Origin: Subdoligranulum variabile
Lineage (GTDB): Bacteria; Bacillota; Clostridia; Oscillospirales; Ruminococcaceae
DNA length: 63,007 nucleotides
NCBI GenBank assembly: GCA_004554775.1
Contig: SFKI01000011.1
Coordinates: 1 to 63,007 of the forward strand
Direction of reading: 5' to 3'
Both the position numbers and the translations under genes were made by a program. The notes under the pieces were generated by a model, which was not told the DNA's origin, did no database searches, and was given only the letters and a program-made list of their open reading frames with translations. Numbering within the stretch: the first letter of the stretch is position 1; every line of letters begins with the position of its first letter. Shown in pieces: positions 24,318 to 32,776 of the stretch.

Positions 24318-24414
24318 TTAAAATATACGCAACGTATAAAAATCTTTCATATCCGGGAAAGAATCTGGATGAATTGTCCACCAACAGGGGAACAGAAGCA
24401 AAGGAGGTCTACCC

Positions 24415-25770
24415 ATGAGCGATTACGCAGCCATTGAAAAAGAAGCCGCCATTTTTACGGAGGAATGTGTCACGAACAACCGCATCGACCCGTCCCTCTT
24501 TGGGCAATACAACATCAAGCGCGGCCTGCGCGACCAGGATGGCAAGGGTGTGCTGGCAGGCATTACCAACATCTCCCGCATTGATGCCTTTGAAGAACGC
24601 GACGGAAAAAAAGTGCCGTGCGATGGCAAACTCTGGTATCGCGGCTATAATGTGTATGACCTGATCCGCGGCCTGCGCGGCAAACGCTATGCCTTTGAGG
24701 AAGCCGCGTATCTTTTGCTCATTGGCGACTTGCCCAACGAAGCGCAGCTCGAAGCGTTCAAGGACAGCCTGGTCAAATGCCGCGATCTGCCCACCAACTT
24801 TGTGCGCGATGTGATCATGAAGGCCCCCAGCCGCGATCTGATGAACTCGCTGACCCGCAGTGTGCTGACCCTTGCCAGCTACGATGACGACATCGGCAAG
24901 ACCGACTTGCAGACCCAGCTGGAACAGTGCATCAAGCTGATCAGCGTGTTCCCAATGCTGGCCGTCTACGGCTACCACGCCTACCATTATTATGAGTGCG
25001 GCGGCAGCATGTACATCCATCGCCCCAAGCCGGAGCTTTCTACCGCCGAAAATCTGCTGCAAATGCTGCGCCCGGACCAGAAATACACCGAGCTTGAAGC
25101 CCACGTGCTGGACATTGCCCTGCTGCTGCATATGGAGCATGGCGGCGGCAACAACTCCACCTTTACCACCCGCGTGGTCAGCTCGTCCGGGTCGGACACC
25201 TACTCGGTCATTGCGGCGGCGCTTTCCAGCCTGAAAGGCCCCAAGCACGGTGGCGCGAACATCAAGGTCATGCAGATGATGGACGACATCCGCGCCCATG
25301 TTGACGACCCTGCCGACGAAGCCGCCATGCACGACTACCTGTCCCGCATCGTTGACCGCCAGGCCTTTGACCAGAAGGGCCTGATCTACGGCATGGGCCA
25401 CGCGGTCTACTCACTCAGCGACCCGCGCGCCGTGGTGTTCAAGAACTTTGTGCACCAGCTGGCCGATGCCAAGGGCCGCGGCCGCGACTTTGAATATTAC
25501 AATACGATCGAACGGCTGGCCCCGCAGGTCATTGCCGAAAAACGCCATATTTATAAAGGTGTTTCGACCAACGTCGACTTCTACTCCGGCTTTGTCTATG
25601 ATATGCTGGGCATCCCGGTCGAGCTGTACACCCCCATCTTCGCCGTCGCACGCATCGTGGGCTGGTCGGCCCACCGCATGGAAGAGCTTGTCAACGTGGA
25701 CAAGATCATCCGCCCCGCCTACCAGAGCATCATGACCCCGCGCGACTACGTGCCGCTGGAAAACCGCTGA
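24415..25770 (+). CDS. gltA: Citrate synthase
   Basis: A 451-residue citrate/2-methylcitrate synthase joining acetyl-CoA to oxaloacetate. Family features include KLWYRGYNVYDLI near the start, the His in GPKHGGANIKVM near residue 278, and GMGHAVYSLSDPRA carrying the second active-site His and the substrate Arg. It has the longer N-terminus of clostridial type enzymes. It has a consensus promoter and a strong ribosome binding site. It is the first gene before a DUF1538 membrane protein and a PII-like protein on the same strand, 27 bases apart. It probably makes citrate for glutamate synthesis. Confidence 0.95.
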   Translation: MSDYAAIEKEAAIFTEECVTNNRIDPSLFGQYNIKRGLRDQDGKGVLAGITNISRIDAFEERDGKKVPCDGKLWYRGYNVYDLIRGLRGKRYAFEEAAYLLLIGDLPNEAQLEAFKDSLVKCRDLPTNFVRDVIMKAPSRDLMNSLTRSVLTLASYDDDIGKTDLQTQLEQCIKLISVFPMLAVYGYHAYHYYECGGSMYIHRPKPELSTAENLLQMLRPDQKYTELEAHVLDIALLLHMEHGGGNNSTFTTRVVSSSGSDTYSVIAAALSSLKGPKHGGANIKVMQMMDDIRAHVDDPADEAAMHDYLSRIVDRQAFDQKGLIYGMGHAVYSLSDPRAVVFKNFVHQLADAKGRGRDFEYYNTIERLAPQVIAEKRHIYKGVSTNVDFYSGFVYDMLGIPVELYTPIFAVARIVGWSAHRMEELVNVDKIIRPAYQSIMTPRDYVPLENR

Positions 25771-25797
25771 CCCCCTTACCCGTAAAAAGGAGGCCGA

Positions 25798-27303
25798 ATG
25801 AACGAAAAGCTCAAAGAAAAGACCCGCGAAGCCCTGACCAGCGTACTGCCCATCACGATCATTGTGTTGGTGCTCAGTGCCACGCTGGTGCCGATGGAGG
25901 TCGGTACACTGGCCCTGTTTTTAACGGGGGCGGTGCTTCTCATCGTCGGCATGGGCTTCTTCCAGCTCGGGGCCGAAATTTCCATGACTCCCTTAGGCCA
26001 GGGCATCGGCGGGGCTATCGTGCGCCAGAACAAGACCTGGCTGGCCATCGTTATCTGCTTTGCGATGGGCGCGATCATCACGATCTCTGAGCCGGACCTG
26101 CAGGTGCTGGCAAACCAAGTGGCGGCTATCCCCAACGCCGTGCTTATCTGGACTGTGGCGGCGGGCGTCGGCGTGTTCACCGCCGTGGCGGTGCTGCGCA
26201 TTTTGTACCGCGTGCCGCTGGCAAAAATGCTGCTGTGGCTGTATCTTTTGCTGTTTGTCGTGTCCCTTTTTGTTCCCAAGGAATTTCTGGCCGTCGCGTT
26301 TGATGCAGGCGGTGTGACCACCGGCCCCATGACGGTGCCGTTCATCATGGCACTGGGTGTCGGCTTCTCGGCCGCGCGCAGCGATAAGGACAGCGCCAAC
26401 GACAGCTTCGGCCTGATTGCGCTGTGCAGCATTGGCCCCATTTTGATGGTCATGCTGCTGGGTATCTTCTACCACCCGACCGAGACGATCTACGACGCCG
26501 TGCAGCTGGCCCCGGTCATCACCACACAGGATGTGGCGCTGGCTTTTTTGCAGGACCTGCCGCATTACACGGCCGAAGTGCTGCAAAGTACGCTGCCCAT
26601 CGTGGGCGTGTTTGTGCTGTTTCAGGCGCTGACACGCGGTTTTCAGCCGCGCCAGATCGTGCGTATGGTGCTGGGCTTTGTGTATACCATCATCGGGCTG
26701 ATCCTATTTCTCACCGGCGTCAACATCGGCTTTGCCCCGGTGGGCAACCTGCTGGGCAGCGGTCTCGGAGGCGGCCCGCTGCGCTGGACGCTGCTGCCCA
26801 TCGGCATCCTGATCGGTTACTACATCGTTAAAGCCGAGCCCGCTGTGCAGGTACTGAACGAGCAGGTCGAGGAACTTACCGGCGGCAGCATTTCCCGCCA
26901 TGCGATGAACCGTGCCCTGCAGGCCGGTGTCGCCGCTGCGGTGGCGCTGGCGATGCTGCGCGTGCTGACGGGGGTAAGCATCTACTGGGTACTCATCCCC
27001 GGCTACGCGGCAGCACTGATCATGAGCCGCTTCGTCCCGCCGGTGTTCGTGGGCATTGCGTTCGACTCCGGCGGCGTCGCCAGCGGGCCAATGACCTCGA
27101 CCTTTCTGCTGCCGCTGGCCATGGGCGCGTGCAGTGCGGTAGGCGGCAACGTCGTTACCGATGCGTTTGGCATCGTGGCGCTGGTTGCACTGGCCCCGCT
27201 GATCGCCATCCAGATCATGGGCCTGCTGTACGCCCGCCGTACTAAGGCGCAGGCCGCCCCCAACACGCTGGACGACACCGTAGTGGAACTGGAGGAATAC
27301 TGA
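25798..27303 (+). CDS. Double DUF1538 membrane protein (UmpAB-like cation/proton antiporter candidate)
   Basis: A 501-residue protein with about 13-14 hydrophobic spans built from two related halves. Each half ends with a similar pore-like motif: FDAGGVTTGPMTVPFIMALGVG near 165 and FDSGGVASGPMTSTFLLPLAMG near 425. This is the DUF1538 family; two-gene members called UmpAB have been reported as Na+/H+ antiporters, so ion exchange is a reasonable but unproven role. AAGGAGG precedes the ATG. The PII-like gene follows by one base, which suggests the latter controls the transporter. Confidence 0.85.
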   Translation: MNEKLKEKTREALTSVLPITIIVLVLSATLVPMEVGTLALFLTGAVLLIVGMGFFQLGAEISMTPLGQGIGGAIVRQNKTWLAIVICFAMGAIITISEPDLQVLANQVAAIPNAVLIWTVAAGVGVFTAVAVLRILYRVPLAKMLLWLYLLLFVVSLFVPKEFLAVAFDAGGVTTGPMTVPFIMALGVGFSAARSDKDSANDSFGLIALCSIGPILMVMLLGIFYHPTETIYDAVQLAPVITTQDVALAFLQDLPHYTAEVLQSTLPIVGVFVLFQALTRGFQPRQIVRMVLGFVYTIIGLILFLTGVNIGFAPVGNLLGSGLGGGPLRWTLLPIGILIGYYIVKAEPAVQVLNEQVEELTGGSISRHAMNRALQAGVAAAVALAMLRVLTGVSIYWVLIPGYAAALIMSRFVPPVFVGIAFDSGGVASGPMTSTFLLPLAMGACSAVGGNVVTDAFGIVALVALAPLIAIQIMGLLYARRTKAQAAPNTLDDTVVELEEY

Positions 27304-27304
27304 T

Positions 27305-27997
27305 ATGGCTGCAACGCAACAACGCGCGCCCTGCCTGCGGCTGCTGCTCTCGGTCACGCAGGCCGAGGATGAGCACTGCGTGGCGGAAGTGCTGCAAAAA
27401 AACGGCATCCCCCTTTGTTTTGAAGCCCGCGCCAAGGGCACGGCCCCGTCCGAACTGCTGGACGCCATCGGCCTGGGCGGCACCACCCGCGTACTGACGG
27501 CGGGCCTGCTGCCGCGCGCCAACGTCCCGGTAGTGTTTGAGGCCATCAATAAAGCGCTTTCGTACCACAGGCGCGGGGCGGGCATCGCCCTGACCCTGCC
27601 GCTGACCGGCGTGCAGAACAGCATCTTGCAGCTGACCGCTCCCGATGGTCGCTGCAAACCAACTGCCGAAAAGGAGGACCATGCCATGAGTGAACACCCT
27701 TACGCCCTGCTGTGGGTATCCGTCAAAGCGGGCCACGGCGATGAAGCCGTTGACGCTGCCCGCAGGGCTGGGGCTCGCGGCGGCACGGTGCTGAAAGGCA
27801 GCCGGTGCAGCAGCGAAACCGCCAGCAGCTTTTTGGGTGTTTCTATCCGGGAGGAGCAGGACCTCGTCATGATCGTGCTCCCGGCAGAAGCCAAGCCCGC
27901 CGTCATGTCCGCTGTCACCACCGCCTGCGGCCTCAACACCCCCGCGCACGGGGTGGTGGTATCCATGCCGGTGGATGAGGTGATGGGGCTGGAATAA
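27305..27997 (+). CDS. Tandem PII-like (GlnB-like) regulatory protein
   Basis: A 230-residue protein that appears to hold two PII-like ferredoxin folds: residues 8-105 (LRLLLSVTQAEDEHCVAEVL ... GIALTLPLTGV) and 120-228 (LLWVSVKAGHGDEAVDAARR ... HGVVVSMPVDEVMG). Both have the beta-alpha-beta pattern and a flexible T-loop-like stretch rich in Gly. PII proteins bind nucleotides and gate transporters or enzymes. The start is one base after the DUF1538 stop, with GGAGG inside the upstream gene, so the pair is tightly coupled. The PII call is by pattern and context; conserved ATP-site residues are not obvious. Confidence 0.72.
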   Translation: MAATQQRAPCLRLLLSVTQAEDEHCVAEVLQKNGIPLCFEARAKGTAPSELLDAIGLGGTTRVLTAGLLPRANVPVVFEAINKALSYHRRGAGIALTLPLTGVQNSILQLTAPDGRCKPTAEKEDHAMSEHPYALLWVSVKAGHGDEAVDAARRAGARGGTVLKGSRCSSETASSFLGVSIREEQDLVMIVLPAEAKPAVMSAVTTACGLNTPAHGVVVSMPVDEVMGLE

Positions 27998-28012
27998 GTA
28001 AAGGCAGAGTGT

Positions 28013-28082
28013 TGTAGGGGCAGCCACCCCTTCAATGCCCTATTTGCCAACAGGTGTAGGGGGCGGCGTCCCCGACGCCCCG
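28013..28082. repeat. Two TGTAGGGG-class intergenic repeats
   Basis: One half-element starts TGTAGGGGCAGCC at 28013; another, TGTAGGGGGCGGCGTCC pairing with GACGCCCC, covers 28055-28082. Confidence 0.55.
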
Positions 28083-28107
28083 TGCAGCATTGCCATAACC
28101 ACAAAAT

Positions 28108-28145
28108 AAAAAGGATGCAAGGAACATTGCCCTTGCATCCTTTTT
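28108..28145. terminator. Bidirectional terminator
   Basis: AAAAGGATGCAAGG (28109-28122) pairs with CCTTGCATCCTTTT (28131-28144) across an 8-base loop. It lies between converging genes. Confidence 0.88.
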
Positions 28146-28167
28146 GTTTTGTTGAATCGTTAAAAAT

Positions 28168-28647
28168 TTACCCGGCAATTGCACCAAACGCCGAGAATCC
28201 CAACAAACTGACGGCCCCCATGATGCAGCCAGCCAGCAGCACGCCGCCCATGCAGGCGCGCACGCTGGATTTGAAATCCATGTCCAGCAAACTGGCAGCC
28301 AGCGTGCCGGTCCAGGCACCGGTGCCCGGCAGGGGAATGCCCACAAACAGCAGCAGCGCCCAGGGCAGGCCGCGCCCGGCTTTGGCTTTCAGCTTTTCGC
28401 CGCCCTTATGGCCTTTTTCCAGGCAGAAAGTGAAAAACTTGCCGATAACCGGCTTGTCTGCGCCCCATTCCAGCACCTTGCGCGCCAGAAAGAAGATGAA
28501 CGGCACCGGGATCATGTTGCCGATGATGGAGATGATATACACCTGCCACAGCGGCAGCCCCAGGCCCACGCCGATGGGGATCGCGCCGCGCAGCTCGATC
28601 AGCGGCACCATCGAAACGAAAAACACAGTTAAATATTTTGTCAGCAT
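28168..28647 (-). CDS. Small multi-drug export family membrane protein
   Basis: A 159-residue membrane protein with four or five hydrophobic spans and the family hallmark PLIELRGAIPIG near residue 15, plus FVGIPLPGTGAWTGTLAASLL near 105. It belongs to the Sm_multidrug_ex family (PF06695 type), whose transport role is poorly known. I chose the ATG at 28647 because GAGG lies six bases upstream; another in-frame ATG is 12 bases earlier. It stands alone between a terminator and the iron operon control region. Confidence 0.88.
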   Translation of the reverse strand: MLTKYLTVFFVSMVPLIELRGAIPIGVGLGLPLWQVYIISIIGNMIPVPFIFFLARKVLEWGADKPVIGKFFTFCLEKGHKGGEKLKAKAGRGLPWALLLFVGIPLPGTGAWTGTLAASLLDMDFKSSVRACMGGVLLAGCIMGAVSLLGFSAFGAIAG

Positions 28648-28864
28648 AATAAACCTCATTGTAGTGTTGCTCTATAAAAACAATAACATTTTAATTATAC
28701 AGGACACCGCCCAATTTGGCAAGTCCTCATTTGGAATCGACCCTCCTGCGGAACCTTTCTGTATTGATGCTATTCCCTTATGCCACCCTAATTGAACAAA
28801 CGGTAAACTTTCATAATTTTGTACAAGGTTAGTTATATAAAACTGGCACCCTGCACGAAAATAA

Positions 28865-28979
28865 GTTAATTTGCCCTAACTGCTTGACTTTAGGGAGTTA
28901 GCTATGCTAAACTACCATCGCAAGCGGTTAGATTATTCTAACCGCCCACTTTTGCTTGAACGGTTAGTGTATGCTAATA
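28865..28979 (+). promoter_or_regulatory. feo operon control region with four DtxR-like iron boxes and a promoter
   Basis: Four sites of the type (G)GTTAG-N6-CTAA(CC) lie about 30-36 bases apart: GTTAATTTGCCCTAAC (28865-28880), GTTAGCTATGCTAAAC (28897-28912), CGGTTAGA/TCTAACCG (28925-28944, perfect arms) and GGTTAGTGTATGCTAATA (28962-28979). They resemble DtxR/IdeR boxes. A promoter TTGACT (28884-28889), 18-base spacer, TAAACT (28908-28913) overlaps the second box. The rest of 28660-28860 shows no gene. Confidence 0.75.
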
Positions 28980-29015
28980 GGGGCGCGAAAAAGTACATAA
29001 AGGGGTGTTTATGCT

Positions 29016-29228
29016 ATGCCTTTGACAATGGCAAAAGCAGGTGAGACCGTCACGATCCAAAAGATCACCGGCAAGGATGAAGTTCGTCTGCATCTGGCAG
29101 AGCTTGGTTTTGTCGTCGGCGAGACCATCACGGTCGTCAGCGAGATCAGCGGCAATCTGATCCTTCAGGTCAAGGATGCCCGCATCGCGCTGGATAAATC
29201 CATGGCCATGCGCATCATGGTCGCCTAA
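29016..29228 (+). CDS. feoA: FeoA-family protein (first copy)
   Basis: A 70-residue SH3-like protein with the FeoA core LAELGFVVGETITVV and a closing LDKSMAMRIMV. FeoA is a small cytoplasmic partner needed for FeoB iron uptake. The ribosome binding site (GGGGTG) is weak. It is the first gene of the feo operon directly behind the iron boxes. Confidence 0.92.
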   Translation: MPLTMAKAGETVTIQKITGKDEVRLHLAELGFVVGETITVVSEISGNLILQVKDARIALDKSMAMRIMVA

Positions 29229-29291
29229 AGTTTGGAATCCTTCCCCGCCAACCCCGGGGATCAGATTTACAGTATGGAGGAGGAATCGTAT

Positions 29292-29513
29292 ATGAAAACT
29301 CTTAAAGACGTCAAGGTCGGCGAGACCGCTACGGTCAAGCGCCTGCACGGTGAAGGCCCTGTCAAGCGCCGCATCATGGATATGGGGCTGACCAAGGGCG
29401 TGGAAGTCTATGTCCGCAAGGTCGCTCCCCTGGGCGACCCTATGGAGCTGACCGTCCGCAACTACGAGCTCAGCGTCCGTAAAGCCGACGCCGAGATGGT
29501 AGAGGTCGAGTAA
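29292..29513 (+). CDS. feoA: FeoA-family protein (second copy)
   Basis: A 73-residue FeoA-like protein: VGETATVKRLHGEGPVKRR then MDMGLTKGVEVYVRKVAPLGDP. The ATG at 29292 follows GGAGGAGG by 8 bases; the frame is open upstream but that part includes the ribosome binding site. It differs clearly from the first copy, so the pair is not a recent duplication. It sits 52 bases before feoB. Confidence 0.93.
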   Translation: MKTLKDVKVGETATVKRLHGEGPVKRRIMDMGLTKGVEVYVRKVAPLGDPMELTVRNYELSVRKADAEMVEVE

Positions 29514-29565
29514 AATTGCTGCGTTCCCTGCCTAAAAGCGGGAAAACATAGAAAGGGGTATACGA

Positions 29566-31764
29566 ATGGCAATCAAAATTGCATTGGCCGGCAACCCGAA
29601 CTGCGGTAAGACCACCCTGTTCAATAACCTGACCGGCTCTAACCAGTACGTCGGCAACTGGCCCGGCGTTACGGTGGAAAAGAAAGAGGGCAAACTCAAG
29701 GGCCACGATGACGTCGTGATCCAGGACCTGCCCGGTATCTACTCTCTGTCTCCCTACACGCTGGAGGAAGTTGTCGCCCGTGGTTACCTCGTCAACGAGA
29801 AGCCCGATGCCATCCTGAACATCATTGATGGCACCAACATCGAGCGTAACCTCTACCTGACCACCCAGCTGATCGAGTTGGGCATCCCCGTTGTCATGGC
29901 AGTCAATATGATCGACCTGGTCCGCAAGAACGGCGACAAGATCGACCTGACCAAGCTCTCCAAGGAGCTGGGCTGCCAGGCTGTTGAGATCTCCGCCCTG
30001 AAGGGCGAGGGCTGCCAGAAGGCTGCCGAGGCTGCGATCGCCGCTGCCAAGGCCGCCAAGAGCGTTGAGCTGCCCCACGTCTTTACCGGCAGTGTTGAGC
30101 ATGCCATCGCCCACATCGAGGAGTCCATCCAGGGCAAGGTCGATGACCGCTTCCTGCGTTGGTACGCCGTTAAGCTGTTCGAGCGCGACGACAAGGTCGA
30201 GGCTGAGCTGAACCTCGGCAAAGACCTGCTGGATCACATCGGCCAGCATGTCACCGACTGCGAGAACGAGATGGACGATGACGCCGAGAGCATCATCACC
30301 AACCAGCGCTACGCTTACATCAACGGTGTTGTCGACAAGGCTGTCAAGAAGAAGGCCCGCGCCGAGCACCTGACTGTTTCCGATAAGATCGACCAGATCG
30401 TTACCAACCGTATCCTGGCCCTGCCGATCTTCGCAGCCATCATGTGGCTGATGTACGCCATCGCCATGGGTACTTCCGTTGCCGACGGCGGCATCGGTAT
30501 CGGTACCTTCGCTACCGACTGGACCAACGACGTCCTGTTCGGCGAGATCGTCCCCAACACCCTGGGCGGCTTCCTGGAGGGCATCGGTGTTGCCGACTGG
30601 CTTTACGGCCTGATCATGGACGGCATCGTCGCCGGTGTCGGCGCGGTCCTGGGCTTCGTTCCCCAGATGCTGGTCCTGTTCTTCCTGCTGTCCATCCTCG
30701 AGGATGTCGGTTACATGGCCCGTGTTGCGTTCATCATGGATCGTATCTTCCGCCGCTTCGGCCTGTCCGGCAAGAGCTTCATCCCCATGCTGGTTGGTAC
30801 CGGCTGCGGCGTTCCCGGTGTTATGGCTTCCCGTACCATCGAGAACGAGCGTGACCGCCGTATGACCATCATGACCACCTGCTTCATCCCCTGCGGTGCT
30901 AAAATGCCCATTATCGGGCTGTTCGCCGGCGCTCTGTTCGGCGGCAGCAGCTGGGTCGCCACCTCTGCTTACTTCATCGGCTTTGCAGCCATCATCATCT
31001 CCGGCATCATCATGAAAAAGACCAAGTTGTTCGCCGGTGATCCTGCTCCGTTCGTTATGGAGCTGCCCTCTTACCACGTGCCCGCCTGGGGCAACGTCCT
31101 GCGCGCCACCTGGGAGCGCGGCTGGTCCTTCATCAAACGTGCCGGCACTGTCATTCTGGCTTCTACCATCATCCTGTGGTTCCTCCAGGGCTTCGGCTTC
31201 GAGGACGGCGTCTTCTGCATGGTCGAGGATCAGGACAATTCCATCCTGGCTATCGTTGCAAGCGCAATTTCCTGGATCTTCATTCCGCAGGGCTTCGGCG
31301 ACTGGCGCGCAACCGTCGCTTCCATCTCCGGCCTGATCGCCAAGGAGAATGTCGTTGGTACCTTCGGCGTTCTGTACCACTATGCTGACGAACTGTCCGA
31401 AAACGGCGACGAGATCTGGCCCGAGGTTGCTGCCAACTTCACTGCGATCTCCGCTTACAGCTTCATGATCTTCAACCTGCTGTGCGCTCCCTGCTTCGCT
31501 GCTATGGGCGCCATCAAGCGCGAGATGAACAACGGTAAGTGGACCGCTATCGCCATCGGCTATATGTGCCTGCTGGCTTACTGCGCTTCCCTGGTCGTGT
31601 ACCAGATCGGCGGCCTGATCGCCGGTGAGGTCAGCTTCAACTTCTTCACGGTTGTTGCAATCGCCATCATCGCCCTGACCATCTACCTGCTGTTCCGTCC
31701 CAATAAGTACGAGGGCGTCAACGAAGTCAAGTTCGACGAGAAAAAGGCTGTTGCTTCCAAGTAA
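29566..31764 (+). CDS. feoB: Ferrous iron transport protein B
   Basis: A 732-residue protein. The N-terminal G domain shows GNPNCGKTT (G1, residues 8-16), DLPG (G3) and NMID (G4). A helical spacer follows to about 275, then a membrane part with two Gate motifs (GTGCGVPG near 410 and the segment around GLIAKENVVGTFGVLYH near 590). It imports Fe(II). AAAGGGG precedes the ATG. It is the core of the feoA-feoA-feoB-Cys-rich protein operon and full length. Confidence 0.97.
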   Translation: MAIKIALAGNPNCGKTTLFNNLTGSNQYVGNWPGVTVEKKEGKLKGHDDVVIQDLPGIYSLSPYTLEEVVARGYLVNEKPDAILNIIDGTNIERNLYLTTQLIELGIPVVMAVNMIDLVRKNGDKIDLTKLSKELGCQAVEISALKGEGCQKAAEAAIAAAKAAKSVELPHVFTGSVEHAIAHIEESIQGKVDDRFLRWYAVKLFERDDKVEAELNLGKDLLDHIGQHVTDCENEMDDDAESIITNQRYAYINGVVDKAVKKKARAEHLTVSDKIDQIVTNRILALPIFAAIMWLMYAIAMGTSVADGGIGIGTFATDWTNDVLFGEIVPNTLGGFLEGIGVADWLYGLIMDGIVAGVGAVLGFVPQMLVLFFLLSILEDVGYMARVAFIMDRIFRRFGLSGKSFIPMLVGTGCGVPGVMASRTIENERDRRMTIMTTCFIPCGAKMPIIGLFAGALFGGSSWVATSAYFIGFAAIIISGIIMKKTKLFAGDPAPFVMELPSYHVPAWGNVLRATWERGWSFIKRAGTVILASTIILWFLQGFGFEDGVFCMVEDQDNSILAIVASAISWIFIPQGFGDWRATVASISGLIAKENVVGTFGVLYHYADELSENGDEIWPEVAANFTAISAYSFMIFNLLCAPCFAAMGAIKREMNNGKWTAIAIGYMCLLAYCASLVVYQIGGLIAGEVSFNFFTVVAIAIIALTIYLLFRPNKYEGVNEVKFDEKKAVASK

Positions 31765-31809
31765 TGCTGACAGAAAACCTGCCAACTCTTCAGAAAGGAG
31801 CGATTTTCT

Positions 31810-32013
31810 ATGATGGAATTTCTGGCAACCAACTTTAATCTGCCCACGATCATCGTGTCGATCATCGTTTTTGGCGGTACGGGCTGGCTTATGGTTCACG
31901 AGCATAAGACCGGCGGCCTTGGCTGCTGCGATGGCTCCTGCGGGGGCGGCGGATGCCATAGCTGCGGCGGTAGCTGCCACGGCTGTGATGGCAGCTGCTG
32001 CCACAGCAAATAA
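31810..32013 (+). CDS. FeoB-associated Cys-rich membrane protein
   Basis: A 67-residue protein with one N-terminal membrane helix (PTIIVSIIVFGGTGWLMV) and a Gly/Cys/His tail holding nine Cys (GCCDGSCGGGGCHSC and further). This matches the FeoB-associated Cys-rich family found directly after feoB in Firmicutes. It may bind iron or help assemble the transporter. It starts 45 bases after feoB with AAAGGAG upstream and is followed by the operon terminator. Confidence 0.92.
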   Translation: MMEFLATNFNLPTIIVSIIVFGGTGWLMVHEHKTGGLGCCDGSCGGGGCHSCGGSCHGCDGSCCHSK

Positions 32014-32030
32014 GATTCCCAAAGAGTCCT

Positions 32031-32070
32031 AACGGGGGTGCGGGTGGAGACATCCGCACCCCCGTTTGGT
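32031..32070 (+). terminator. Terminator of the feo operon
   Basis: Thirteen-base arms AACGGGGGTGCGG (32031-32043) and CCGCACCCCCGTT (32054-32066), then TGGTTT. Confidence 0.85.
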
Positions 32071-32100
32071 TTAAACAGCCTATAAGGAAGGGAAGTGCCC

Positions 32101-32247
32101 TTGACCCTGACCGATACGAACCTGCGGTATCTGCTGGCGATCTACCACCTGGCCAAAACCATGCCGGAGGTCACACCCCTGGCGATGTCCGCTGCCCTGC
32201 CCGCAAGGGAAGTTGATGCCAGCTGTGCGGTGTTGTACGGTGAATAA
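32101..32247 (+). CDS. 48-residue protein resembling the start of a DtxR/MntR helix-turn-helix
   Basis: Starts at TTG 32101 behind AAGGAAGGGAAG and ends at TAA 32245-32247. The sequence LRYLLAIYHLAKTMPEVTPLAMSAAL resembles the first two helices of DtxR-family HTH domains, but the frame stops before a full recognition helix and wing. It could be a truncated regulator or a functional small protein. It lies between the feo terminator and the real dtxR-like gene. Confidence 0.5.
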   Translation: MTLTDTNLRYLLAIYHLAKTMPEVTPLAMSAALPAREVDASCAVLYGE

Positions 32248-32271
32248 GCATAGTTCTTTGCCGGCATTTGC

Positions 32272-32300
32272 TTGCAAAAAAGTTCCCGGCGTGGTATGAT
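32272..32300 (+). promoter_or_regulatory. Promoter of the DtxR-like gene
   Basis: TTGCAA at 32272-32277, 17-base spacer, TATGAT at 32295-32300, 42 bases before the GTG start. Confidence 0.65.
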
Positions 32301-32342
32301 AAGAAAAATAGATTCCGTAAACCCGGGAAGGAGGCCACACCT

Positions 32343-32717
32343 GTGAACATTCACGAGTCGGCAGAAGATTACCTCGAAAAAATTTTGATGCTGCAGGAGC
32401 AGAAAGGCTCTGTGCGGTCCATCGACATTGCGGTTGCCATGGGGTATTCCAAGCCCAGTGTCAGTGTGGCAATGAAAAACCTGCGTGAGAACGGCTATAT
32501 CTCGATGGACAGCGACGGTTTTATCAAGCTGGAAGCCCCCGGCATGGAGATCGCCAACCGCATCTATGGCCGCCACCGCAAATTGACCGCATTCTTTGTG
32601 GCGCTGGGTGTAGACCCCGAGATCGCCGCCAAAGATGCCTGCAAAGTCGAGCACGACCTGAGCGAAGAGACCTACAGCAAAATGATCGCCTTCGCCGAGA
32701 AGAATCACGCGGAATGA
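32343..32717 (+). CDS. DtxR/MntR-family metal-dependent regulator (short form)
   Basis: A 124-residue regulator. Residues 1-60 form the winged HTH (HESAEDYLEKILMLQ ... SIDIAVAMGYSKPSVSVAMKNL), and 60-124 the metal-binding dimer domain (GRHRKLTAFFVALGVDPEIAAKDACKVEHDLSEE, with the His, Cys and Glu expected of metal ligands). It lacks the C-terminal SH3 domain of long DtxR proteins. GTG at 32343 follows AAGGAGG by 8 bases. Its place directly after the feo operon, and four DtxR-like boxes before that operon, make it the likely iron-dependent repressor. Confidence 0.92.
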   Translation: MNIHESAEDYLEKILMLQEQKGSVRSIDIAVAMGYSKPSVSVAMKNLRENGYISMDSDGFIKLEAPGMEIANRIYGRHRKLTAFFVALGVDPEIAAKDACKVEHDLSEETYSKMIAFAEKNHAE

Positions 32718-32725
32718 ATCTAAAA

Positions 32726-32764
32726 AACAAGCCCTGCGCCGTAAAAAGCGCAGGGCTTGTTTTC
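32726..32764 (+). terminator. Terminator after the DtxR-like gene
   Basis: AACAAGCCCTGCGC (32726-32739) pairs with GCGCAGGGCTTGTT (32748-32761), then TTC. Confidence 0.85.
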
Positions 32765-32776
32765 ATTTGGTGCGTT

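Noticed and set aside
28660..29010. Possible riboswitch or leader peptide before feoA
   Set aside because: The pairing seen is explained by the short, evenly spaced protein-binding boxes; no metal or cofactor riboswitch consensus was recognised.
29470..32022. 850-codon minus-strand frame across feoB
   Set aside because: It is the antisense of feoB and its neighbours, rich in Asp/His/Gln typical of reverse-read GC-rich genes; feoB on the plus strand is unmistakable.
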